A stretch of DNA of 42,726 bases from an uncultured Bacteroidota bacterium (lineage in GTDB: Bacteria > Bacteroidota > Bacteroidia > AKYH767-A > OLB10), in contig CAADHD010000013.1 of assembly GCA_900696575.1 (NCBI GenBank), positions 1-42,726 on the forward strand, written 5' to 3'. Below, one piece after another: positions 25,842-33,960 of this stretch. Below the pieces are notes generated by a model. It was not told where the DNA came from. It ran no database searches and saw nothing but the letters and a program-made list of their open reading frames with translations. Within the stretch, counting starts at the first letter, position 1. Each line of letters starts with the position of its first letter. A program made the translations under genes and the position numbers.

Positions 25842-28769
25842 TCAAGCCGGCAACGGAACCTCAAGGGTTACTGTTGTTCCTTTTCCGATAGCCGATTCAA
25901 TAGTATAAACACCATGGATTTCATTCATTCGTTTTTTCATGTTTAAAAGGCCGTTGCCGCTGCCGGTTCGCTCACTTACATTAAAGCCTGAGCCGTTATC
26001 TGATATAATAATCTTCAGTGTTTTTTTATCAGGCAAAAGAATTTTGATTTTTAATCTTTCTGCTGAGGAATGTTTAACCGCATTATGAACAGATTCTTTA
26101 ACCACCAGAAAAACGTTTCTTCTGTAACCGGCTTTCAAATGAACATTGGGAATCTGAGACGGGATGTTTACTTCAAAATCTATTTTAGCAGTTTCAAGAT
26201 TTTCTTTGAGGTAACGGTGCAGGTAGGCAATAAGGTTGGAAAGAGTATCGTTTGAAGGATTAAGTGCCCAGATGATCTCATTCATTTTATTAATTACATC
26301 GTTGGCGGCATTTTCAATCCTGTCAATGGCATCTCGTTCCTGCTCTTTTGGCTTGATGGTTTGCCGTGCAATTTTTGAAAGAATAACAATGTTTGTTAAA
26401 TCGGCACCAAGATCATCGTGCATATCTCTCGATATGCGATTTCGTTCCTGCTCCAAAGCACGCTCTCTTTCGTAAACAGCTAACCGTTTTCTGAATTTGG
26501 CTGATACCATGTTCCGCAAAAGCATATAAAGTATAAATACTAATGTATTGGCTATGATCAGGCGAAACCAAAGTGTTCCATAAAACGGAGCAATGATTTC
26601 AAATTTGACAAACACTGGTTTACTCCATCCTGAATTTGCTTTTTTGGCCTGTACCTGAAAAATATAAGTTCCCGGATCAAGCGAACTGTATTCGGCAAAG
26701 GTGTTTTCGGTTTCTGTCCAATCTTCGTTAAAACCATTCAGCTTATACTGGTATCTTACACCTTCAGGGCTGTGATATACCGGAGATTCAAATTCAATAT
26801 GCAGCGGACCTTTCCGGTATTTAAACTTCATACTGTCATTTAAAGAATATGTTTGAAAATCGTAATTAAATAGCTTGAGAAAAACCATAGGTGGTTCTGA
26901 GATGTATTTTATCATGCTGCCCGGAAAGAAATTAATTCCCCGGTAACCTGCAGTAATTAACTTGTTTCCTGCCAGAACATCATTGACCGAATTGGAAAGC
27001 AACCCGTCATAATAATTAAACTGCTCATATGATTCAATTTGTCTGCTATTTATTAATAGGCGGTAAATACCGGTTTGAGTGGCCAGCCAGGTAACACCTT
27101 CCTTGCTGATAGTAATACGATTGACCGATCCAATGTATTTCTTTTCAAATTCTTTGAATTGAAAAATCTGATTCCCTGCATGGTATCCTAACAATCCTTC
27201 ATTGGCAGTTGCTATTAAAAGTGTGTTGCCAACGGTCATTTGCAAATCATTGATTACAGAATTGATTTTTGGCGAAAGGGGTTCTGCAGAAAGATCTGTA
27301 ATATCATAAACCGTTTGATTTATTACGGCAAGAATTTTATTTTCAGGAGCTTTTCTAACCTTGGTGATCAGCGCTTCGGATGTATATTCTTTTTTCAGTT
27401 TTAGACTCGGACTGCTAAGAGAAACAGAATATACTGTTGTATCAGAAGCAATCAGCCATTTATTGCCTTCAAAAATCAGGTCATTAATCTTTTTAATTGA
27501 ACTTCTTTTTTTAGTTGGTTCAAGAAGGTCATCTAATGTATAAACCCGTGAACTTTGGTTACGGTAAATGGATAATTTATTTCCGGAAGCAATCATGAAC
27601 ACACCGGAGGATGAATCAGCATCGGCTGAAATAGATGATGGGAAAGAGTTCTCCAGTGTTTCTGTAAGGAATGTTATTTTGCTGTCCTTAAGAATTGCCG
27701 ATGAACCGTCACTGGTAACCGCCACCAATTGATTATTTGAAAATGGCAGCAGCCTGACGATTCGGTCAGAAGGAAGGCTGTCGCGCGATGTCATATAATT
27801 TCCTGCAAGCGATACCGATGAAAACCGGTATAATCCTGCTCCATCGGTATAAACCCATAAATTATTTTCAATATCTGTAAAGTATCCGTTAACCTGTATT
27901 CCCGAAAACATCTCGTAACCTTTGCGGTAAACTCCTTGATCATAGAAAAAAAAGTAACTGCGCATCAGGGAGCTGAGCCAGATATTATTGTTATGGTCAT
28001 AATGAATACGTTCAATTTTTTCAGACGAATGAATCCGCTTGGGCGAAATCACGGTTCCGTAGTTTTTATTAATCATTCTTTCAACCCCTTTTGAAGTCAT
28101 AAATATGGCATTGCTGGGCGAGATGAAGTGATAGACCAGTTCGCGCTGCGTTTGAATTACCGGACCAAGTAATAATTCAAATTCATCGCTGTCGTAATTG
28201 TAATTGTAAAAGTTGGAGGAATAAATTATCCACAGTTCATTATCAGAGGTGAGATAAAATTCAGGTGCATAGCTGAAATTACCGGGATGCGGAGAAGCAA
28301 AAAAAACCAGCGCATCAGAAACGGATAATTTTGACAATGATCCGCCTGCATAACTGAACCATACATTGCCGAATATATCTTCCATTATTTTCTGCGGCAT
28401 TTTCTGATTTTCAATTCTTGCCAGCAGCTTTTTGGAAGCAGCAGTATAAAAAACATTGTTTTCGATTAAACTTATTTTCCCGGAAGGATGAAATACCCAC
28501 AACCGGTTTTTTAGATCAGCATAAATTTGTGAAATCTGATTATCGGCCAGTCCGTCTTTAATAGTATAGGTTAGAAATTCACGACCATTAAAAAAACTCA
28601 ACCCGGCATCAGTTCCAAACCAGATAAATCCCCTTTTATCCTGTGCAGCGCAAAAAATTCTTTCCGATGGCAATCCGTCAGTCATGGAGTAATTAAAGGG
28701 TGAAGGAATCTGCGCACTGATACGCAAGGAAGATGCAACAGCAATTAACAATACACCAATTAACCGCAT
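25842..28769 (-). CDS. Sensor histidine kinase with Reg_prop propeller and Y_Y_Y domain
   Basis: The 975-residue protein has a signal peptide (MRLIGVLLIAVASSLRISA). A long periplasmic part carries Reg_prop-like repeats (for example GLPSERIF..DKRGFIWFGTDAGLSFF, residues ~33-65) forming two likely beta-propellers to about 620. A Y_Y_Y domain (RYQYKLNGFNEDW..YSSLDPGTY..VQAK, about 665-715) is followed by one membrane helix near 735-755. Inside are a HisKA_3 dimerisation domain with phospho-acceptor H784 (SRDMHDDLG) and a HATPase with N-box KESVHNAVKHSS and the G-boxes DNGSGF and GNGLLNMKKR. The kinase precedes its regulator gene. In Bacteroidota such sensors often respond to polysaccharides, but no polysaccharide-utilisation genes are in the window. 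Confidence 0.93.
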   Translation of the reverse strand: MRLIGVLLIAVASSLRISAQIPSPFNYSMTDGLPSERIFCAAQDKRGFIWFGTDAGLSFFNGREFLTYTIKDGLADNQISQIYADLKNRLWVFHPSGKISLIENNVFYTAASKKLLARIENQKMPQKIMEDIFGNVWFSYAGGSLSKLSVSDALVFFASPHPGNFSYAPEFYLTSDNELWIIYSSNFYNYNYDSDEFELLLGPVIQTQRELVYHFISPSNAIFMTSKGVERMINKNYGTVISPKRIHSSEKIERIHYDHNNNIWLSSLMRSYFFFYDQGVYRKGYEMFSGIQVNGYFTDIENNLWVYTDGAGLYRFSSVSLAGNYMTSRDSLPSDRIVRLLPFSNNQLVAVTSDGSSAILKDSKITFLTETLENSFPSSISADADSSSGVFMIASGNKLSIYRNQSSRVYTLDDLLEPTKKRSSIKKINDLIFEGNKWLIASDTTVYSVSLSSPSLKLKKEYTSEALITKVRKAPENKILAVINQTVYDITDLSAEPLSPKINSVINDLQMTVGNTLLIATANEGLLGYHAGNQIFQFKEFEKKYIGSVNRITISKEGVTWLATQTGIYRLLINSRQIESYEQFNYYDGLLSNSVNDVLAGNKLITAGYRGINFFPGSMIKYISEPPMVFLKLFNYDFQTYSLNDSMKFKYRKGPLHIEFESPVYHSPEGVRYQYKLNGFNEDWTETENTFAEYSSLDPGTYIFQVQAKKANSGWSKPVFVKFEIIAPFYGTLWFRLIIANTLVFILYMLLRNMVSAKFRKRLAVYERERALEQERNRISRDMHDDLGADLTNIVILSKIARQTIKPKEQERDAIDRIENAANDVINKMNEIIWALNPSNDTLSNLIAYLHRYLKENLETAKIDFEVNIPSQIPNVHLKAGYRRNVFLVVKESVHNAVKHSSAERLKIKILLPDKKTLKIIISDNGSGFNVSERTGSGNGLLNMKKRMNEIHGVYTIESAIGKGTTVTLEVPLPA

Positions 28770-28830
28770 AAATTTATTTGCTCGTGCCGCAAGTTATGAA
28801 TTGAAGCGCTTGGTCAATCATTGAATTAGA

Positions 28831-28838
28831 TACTTTCG
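28831..28838 (+). promoter_or_regulatory. Weak -7 element upstream of the MscS gene
   Basis: TACTTTCG differs from TAnnTTTG at one position and lies 15 bases before ATG 28854; a TTG at 28810-28812 is 18 nt upstream. It lies within the 84-base divergent gap with the kinase gene. Confidence 0.25.
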
Positions 28839-28853
28839 CAACCTGTTTAAACT

Positions 28854-29975
28854 ATGAATAACCAGTTTCTTGAAAGAGAATTTCTTGGCAATACCGTTGA
28901 AAGCTATCTGTGGTTTGCGGGCATTCTTCTGATAGGTCTTTTGTTTAAGAAACTCATATCACAGGCAGTTTCCTGGATAGCTTTCCGGCTGATTAAAAAG
29001 TATTCGAAAGGGATTACGTTTAACGACTTTAAAACACTCTTGCTTAAACCGGGTAATCTGGTCATTCTTCTTATAGTGTTATACCTTGCTTTTGACCGCC
29101 TTTCCTTCCCTGCACACTGGAATCTTGATCCGGTTGACAAGCCCGGTTTACGCAGTTCTATTTTCATGCTTTTTCAATTACTAATTACTGCAGCTTTTGC
29201 ATGGACTATTCTCCGGTTTATTGATTTTATCGGTCTTATTTTGATGAAAAGGGCTGAAGCAACCGAAAGTAAATTGGATGACCAGTTTGTTCCTTATATC
29301 AAATCAGGATTGAAGATTATTGTCTCCATCATGGCCATTTTTTTTGCGCTGGGATTCATATTTAAGGTTAACATTTTAGCCATTGTAGGCGGGTTAGGTA
29401 TCGGAGGGCTTGCCCTTGCATTGGCCGGAAAGGAAACCGTAGAAAATCTGTTTGGCTCTTTCACCATCTTTTTTGATAAACCATTTACCGTTGGCGATCA
29501 TGTAAAAGTGGGCAGTGTGGAAGGTTTTGTTGAAAGTATAGGTTTGCGAAGTACCCGCATCCGAACGCTGGAGCGAAGTCTGCTGGCCATACCTAATAAA
29601 AAAATGATTGATGCAGAATTAGAGAATGTTACACTGCGCAGCATGTGGCGCGCCCGTTTTTTTATCGGGCTTACGTATTCTACCAGCGCAGTACAGCTTA
29701 AGGCGGTGATTAAAGATATTTACGATTACATTCATGCCCACCCGCAAACCCGCGATAATCCTGTGGTCAAGTTCAGCGAATTTAACAGCAGCTCACTCGA
29801 TATTCTTGTGGTTTATTTCGTGCTAACCAGCGAACTGGAAACCTTTCTGAACATTAAGGAAGAAATCAATTTTAAAATTATGGAAATTGTTCAGCAACAC
29901 GGATGCAGTTTTGCTTTCCCCAGCACCAGTGTGTATGTGGAGAAATGGAATGAAAAAAATAATCGGTTAGAATGA
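28854..29975 (+). CDS. MscS family mechanosensitive channel
   Basis: MscS-type channels open under membrane tension and release solutes on hypo-osmotic shock. The 373-residue protein has four or more hydrophobic helices before the conserved pore helix and its exit (IVGGLGIGGLALALAGKETVENLFGS, about 177-202). The beta domain (FFDKPFTVGDHVKVGSVEGFVESIGLRSTRIRT) and a C-terminal alpha/beta domain follow to the end. It is longer than E. coli MscS (286) by extra N-terminal helices, as in many YbdG/MscM-like relatives. It is divergent from the kinase gene, and its stop is 3 bases from the stop of the opposing permease gene. Confidence 0.9.
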   Translation: MNNQFLEREFLGNTVESYLWFAGILLIGLLFKKLISQAVSWIAFRLIKKYSKGITFNDFKTLLLKPGNLVILLIVLYLAFDRLSFPAHWNLDPVDKPGLRSSIFMLFQLLITAAFAWTILRFIDFIGLILMKRAEATESKLDDQFVPYIKSGLKIIVSIMAIFFALGFIFKVNILAIVGGLGIGGLALALAGKETVENLFGSFTIFFDKPFTVGDHVKVGSVEGFVESIGLRSTRIRTLERSLLAIPNKKMIDAELENVTLRSMWRARFFIGLTYSTSAVQLKAVIKDIYDYIHAHPQTRDNPVVKFSEFNSSSLDILVVYFVLTSELETFLNIKEEINFKIMEIVQQHGCSFAFPSTSVYVEKWNEKNNRLE

Positions 29976-29978
29976 CAA

Positions 29979-31229
29979 CTATTGATTGGATCTGATGGCT
30001 TCAACCGGGTCAAGACGGGAAGCGGTGTAAGCAGGCATAAACCCTGAAATTACCCCTATCAAACTAGAAATAAATATCCCGTACATTACATTGAACCAAG
30101 TGAGCGTAACATCAAAATCCATCGCTTTTGTGGCAAAAACAGATCCGATAAATACTATTGTTAATCCCAAAACACCACCGGTAATACAAAGCACTATGGC
30201 TTCAATCAGAAATTGCAGCAGGATAAAATAATTTTTTGCTCCTAATGATTTCTGTATGCCGATGATGCCGGTTCGTTCTTTAACCGAAACAAACATGATG
30301 TTGGCTATACCGAATCCGCCAACCAGTATGGAGAATCCTCCAATAACCCATCCTGCAATGCCAATGGCGTTGAATAAACTTTCAATTCCGCTGTTTAAAA
30401 GGTTCGACTCATTCAATGCAAAATTATCTTCTTCCATCGGGCGCAACCTGCGTATGGAACGCATGGCACTGCGCAAGTCTTCTGCCATCTGTGCATTGGT
30501 AATTCCCGGTTTTGCTTTTGCCTGAATGAAAGGATCAATCCTGTCGCTTCGCAGGTTCATCAGGTTACGAGCAAAATTTACCGGTATATTTATCTGATTA
30601 TCTTTTGAATTTTCAAAAATACTGCTGCCTTCTTTTTTATAAACTCCGATGACCGTAAGCCTTCTTCCCAAAGTTTGTATTTCACGGCCAATGCAATCTA
30701 CATCCCCAAAAAGACTAACAGCCACCTCGTGTCCTATTACAGCTACATTTTTTCCTGCTTCTGATTCGGCCAAAGTAAAATACCTTCCGTTTACAATTTC
30801 GAAAGAAGTAATCAGGTAATGATCATGAGAAATACCGCCAATGGTCGCATTCTCAATCGTTGCTCCGCCTGCTTTTACCGGTTTGTTTACATAAGCTTCG
30901 TACGAAAAAGCCTCAACCGTTACCGTTCTCTTTTTCAATTCAGCCATCTCCTCATAGCCCGGCAATGGCCTTTGCCAGTATTTCCACCAGGGATAATCTC
31001 CTCCAAACGCCCACGGCCATTTCTGAATAAAAATTACATTGCTTCCCAGCGACTCTACATTCTTTCGTATGCTTCGCTCTAATCCGTCACTTACGGTAAA
31101 CACGGAGATGATGGCAAAGATTCCTATCGAGATGCCAAACAAGGATAGAAATGTACGCAGTTTGTTCCCATTCATCGAATGGAATGCCATCAACACACTT
31201 TCCTGAAACAAACGGATAAATATCAGCAT
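29979..31229 (-). CDS. ABC transporter permease, MacB/FtsX type
   Basis: The 416-residue protein has an N-terminal helix (LRTFLSLFGISIGIFAIISVFT, about 25-46) and a large periplasmic MacB-like domain (about 55-270, including an ESLGSNVIFI stretch). The C-terminal FtsX domain has three helices (about 290-315, 335-365, 380-400) and ends TASRLDPVEAIRSNQ, the family's usual finish. Such permeases act with a separate LolD/MacB ATPase in export of lipoproteins, peptides or drugs, or in signalling. Neither the ATPase nor a membrane-fusion protein gene is adjacent, so the partner must be elsewhere. The substrate is unknown. It is divergent from kynU with 50 bases between them. Confidence 0.88.
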   Translation of the reverse strand: MLIFIRLFQESVLMAFHSMNGNKLRTFLSLFGISIGIFAIISVFTVSDGLERSIRKNVESLGSNVIFIQKWPWAFGGDYPWWKYWQRPLPGYEEMAELKKRTVTVEAFSYEAYVNKPVKAGGATIENATIGGISHDHYLITSFEIVNGRYFTLAESEAGKNVAVIGHEVAVSLFGDVDCIGREIQTLGRRLTVIGVYKKEGSSIFENSKDNQINIPVNFARNLMNLRSDRIDPFIQAKAKPGITNAQMAEDLRSAMRSIRRLRPMEEDNFALNESNLLNSGIESLFNAIGIAGWVIGGFSILVGGFGIANIMFVSVKERTGIIGIQKSLGAKNYFILLQFLIEAIVLCITGGVLGLTIVFIGSVFATKAMDFDVTLTWFNVMYGIFISSLIGVISGFMPAYTASRLDPVEAIRSNQ

Positions 31230-31279
31230 GGCGTAAAAGTAAATTTTCAGACTTTAGCCGCGCTTTAATTCACCTTTTT

Positions 31280-32554
31280 ATGCAGTATGAGTTTTCAGAA
31301 TCCTTCGCCCGTTCTGTGGATGAAATGGATGTTTTAAGAAATTTCAGAGAAAAGTTTCATTTTCCTGTGCATGAAGGAAAGCCGGTAAAGTATTTCTGCG
31401 GTAATTCCCTTGGGCTACAACCTAAAGAAACAGAACAGGCCTTACTGCAGGAATTGAACGACTGGAAGTTGCATGGCGTTGAAGGCCATTTCAGAGCCGG
31501 GCATCCCTGGTACAGTTATCATGAGTTTTTGAAAGAAAATATGGCAGCCGTAGTCGGTGCTTTGCCTTCTGAAACTACCTTAATGAATTCACTTACTACC
31601 AATTTACACCTAATGCTGGTGTCTTTTTACAGGCCAACAAAGCAGCGGTATAAAATTATTTATGACTGGTCGCCTTTCCCGTCCGACAGGTATGCGCTTC
31701 AATCGCAGGCAGCTTTTCATGGTTTTGACCCTGATGATGCATTGATTGAATTGAAACCGGATGCCAACGGATATGTAAGCACCCGATCGGTTATTGAAAC
31801 TATAGAAGCAAACAAAAATTCTTTAGCATTAGTAATGATTGGCGGAGTGAATTACTACACCGGCCAGTTGTACGATCTTAAAAGTATAACAGAGGCAGCA
31901 CACAAGACCGGAGCATTGGCCGGTTTTGATCTTGCCCATGCAGCCGGCAATGTACTGTTGAAGCTGCATGACTGGAATGTTGACTTTGCTGTTTGGTGTT
32001 CTTATAAATACCTTAATGCTGGACCTGGTAGCGTAGGCGGCATTTTTGTTCACGAAAAGCATCACAGCGAAAACCTTCCTCGCTTTGCAGGTTGGTGGGG
32101 CAATGACCCTGCAACAAGGTTTACCATGCCCGAAAGATTTATTCCCGTTAAAAGTGCTGATGCCTGGCAACTCAGTAATGCTCCTGTTTTCAGCATGGCC
32201 CCGCTTATGGTTTCACTGAACATTTTTTCAGAGGCGGGAATGGAAAAACTCAGTGCCAAAAGCAAACTGCTTACAGGGTATCTTGAATTTCTGATTTCGG
32301 AAATCAATAAAGAACAGGATGCCATTACCGTACTTACTCCTTCTGATGAAAATGAAAGAGGATGCCAGCTTTCTTTGGTTATGAAAAAAAACGGAAAAAA
32401 AGTTTTTCAGATACTTGCTGAAAAGAGAATAGTTGCAGATTGGCGCGAACCTGATGTTATTCGTGTGGCCCCGGTGCCCTTGTATAATTCTTTTGACGAT
32501 GTTTATCACCTTGGTTCGAATTTGAAACAAGCCATTGAAAATTTAACGGCATGA
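31280..32554 (+). CDS. kynU: Kynureninase
   Basis: KynU is a PLP enzyme that splits kynurenine or 3-hydroxykynurenine into alanine and (3-hydroxy)anthranilate. The 424-residue protein has the family N-terminal signature (FCGNSLGLQPKE, 39-50). Downstream lie the PLP-binding D217/H220 in GFDLAHAAGN and the Schiff-base lysine K243 in SYKYLNAGPG. FVHEKHH and GWWGNDP motifs follow. Full length. It overlaps the next gene by 4 bases (ATGA), so the two are translationally coupled and act on successive intermediates. Adjacent kmo makes 3-hydroxykynurenine the likely physiological substrate. Confidence 0.95.
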   Translation: MQYEFSESFARSVDEMDVLRNFREKFHFPVHEGKPVKYFCGNSLGLQPKETEQALLQELNDWKLHGVEGHFRAGHPWYSYHEFLKENMAAVVGALPSETTLMNSLTTNLHLMLVSFYRPTKQRYKIIYDWSPFPSDRYALQSQAAFHGFDPDDALIELKPDANGYVSTRSVIETIEANKNSLALVMIGGVNYYTGQLYDLKSITEAAHKTGALAGFDLAHAAGNVLLKLHDWNVDFAVWCSYKYLNAGPGSVGGIFVHEKHHSENLPRFAGWWGNDPATRFTMPERFIPVKSADAWQLSNAPVFSMAPLMVSLNIFSEAGMEKLSAKSKLLTGYLEFLISEINKEQDAITVLTPSDENERGCQLSLVMKKNGKKVFQILAEKRIVADWREPDVIRVAPVPLYNSFDDVYHLGSNLKQAIENLTA

Positions 32555-33894
32555 AGAAACCTGAACATATTATCATTCTCGGGGCAGGATTGGTAGGAAG
32601 CCTGCTCGCTGTTTATCTTCTGAAAAGGGGTTATCGTGTTACGCTTTACGAACGCAGGCCTGACATGCGCAAAGTTCAGATTCCGGCCGGGCGTAGTATT
32701 AACCTCGCTCTTTCCGACCGGGGATGGCGCGCACTCGAAGGGGTTAAACTGGCAGAAGACATTCGGAGAATTGGAATACCCATGAAAGGCCGTATGATTC
32801 ATCCGCAGCAGGATGAAATTTATTTTCAGCCTTATGGCAAGGAAGGGCAGGCAATTTATGCCGTTTCAAGAGGAATACTGAACTGCACACTCCTTGATCT
32901 TGCTGAAAAAGCCGGAGCAGAAATTATTTTCAACCAACGATGTTCAAGTGTTGACCTGGCTAATAACACTGCAAAATTTCTGCATAGCGATACCAACCAG
33001 GCTTCAGAAGCAAAAGCCGATTTGATTTTCGGGGCCGATGGCGCTTATTCTGCTGCCCGCCTTCAATTACAGTTTACCGACCGCTACAATTATTCACAAA
33101 CTTATCTTGAACACGGCTACAAAGAGTTGATGTTTGTTGCCAATGCCGATGGCACTCACCAATTCGAGAAACATGCCTTGCACATTTGGCCGCGAGGCGG
33201 ATACATGCTCATTGCGCTGCCCAACCTTGACGGCACTTTTACGGTTACACTGTTCTTTCCATTTAAAGGAAATCCTTCGTTCGAAATGCTCGACTCAAAA
33301 CAGAAAGTGAAATCATTTTTCTCCGAAATTTTTCCTGATGCTGTTCCGCTGCTGCCAACGCTGGAAGAAGATTTTTTTCAGAATCCTACCGGTTCATTAG
33401 TTACTGTGAGAAGCTTTCCGTGGAGTTTTGACAACAAATTGGTGCTGATTGGCGATGCCGCCCATGCTATTGTTCCGTTTTATGGACAGGGGATGAACTG
33501 CGGATTTGAAGACTGCACGGTGTTGAATCAGTTGCTTGATGAATATGATGACGAGTGGGAACAGGTAATTCCTGCTTATGAACAGCACCGCAAACCGGCA
33601 GCCGATGGTATTGCCGAACTGGCCGTCAATAATTTTTATGAAATGCGCGACCTCGTTGGTCATCCTGATTTTATTCTACGTAAAAAAATCGAGGCCTGGT
33701 TTTCAGAAAAACATCCTGACAAATGGATTCCGCTTTACACCATGGTTACCTTCAGCCACATTCCTTATCACGAAGCATTGAAACGCGGTAAGCAGCAGGA
33801 TGCCATTATGGATGAAGTGATGAAACAGCCTGACATTGAAAAGAACTGGCAGAGCGAAAAAGTAGAGCAGAGAATTCTATCAATGCTTAATTGA
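32551..33894 (+). CDS. kmo: Kynurenine 3-monooxygenase
   Basis: KMO is an FAD-dependent hydroxylase that converts kynurenine to 3-hydroxykynurenine with NADPH and oxygen. The 447-residue protein opens with the dinucleotide-binding fold (IIILGAGLVGS, G11/G13/G16) and carries GRSINLALSDRG (about 48-59). The FAD motif LIGDAAHAIVPFYGQGMNCGFED lies near residue 295-318 and is highly characteristic of KMO. It starts inside the kynU stop (4-base overlap). The two enzymes lead from kynurenine to 3-hydroxyanthranilate, the precursor of quinolinate and NAD. 3-Hydroxyanthranilate dioxygenase and the first enzyme, tryptophan dioxygenase, are not in the window. In bacteria with KMO the pathway is usually biosynthetic. 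Confidence 0.95.
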   Translation: MKKPEHIIILGAGLVGSLLAVYLLKRGYRVTLYERRPDMRKVQIPAGRSINLALSDRGWRALEGVKLAEDIRRIGIPMKGRMIHPQQDEIYFQPYGKEGQAIYAVSRGILNCTLLDLAEKAGAEIIFNQRCSSVDLANNTAKFLHSDTNQASEAKADLIFGADGAYSAARLQLQFTDRYNYSQTYLEHGYKELMFVANADGTHQFEKHALHIWPRGGYMLIALPNLDGTFTVTLFFPFKGNPSFEMLDSKQKVKSFFSEIFPDAVPLLPTLEEDFFQNPTGSLVTVRSFPWSFDNKLVLIGDAAHAIVPFYGQGMNCGFEDCTVLNQLLDEYDDEWEQVIPAYEQHRKPAADGIAELAVNNFYEMRDLVGHPDFILRKKIEAWFSEKHPDKWIPLYTMVTFSHIPYHEALKRGKQQDAIMDEVMKQPDIEKNWQSEKVEQRILSMLN

Positions 33895-33960
33895 ATTTCA
33901 GCACCTCTTAATCAACAGAAAATATATTAAAGCTTTGGTTTTAACCGGAACATTGTGGTC

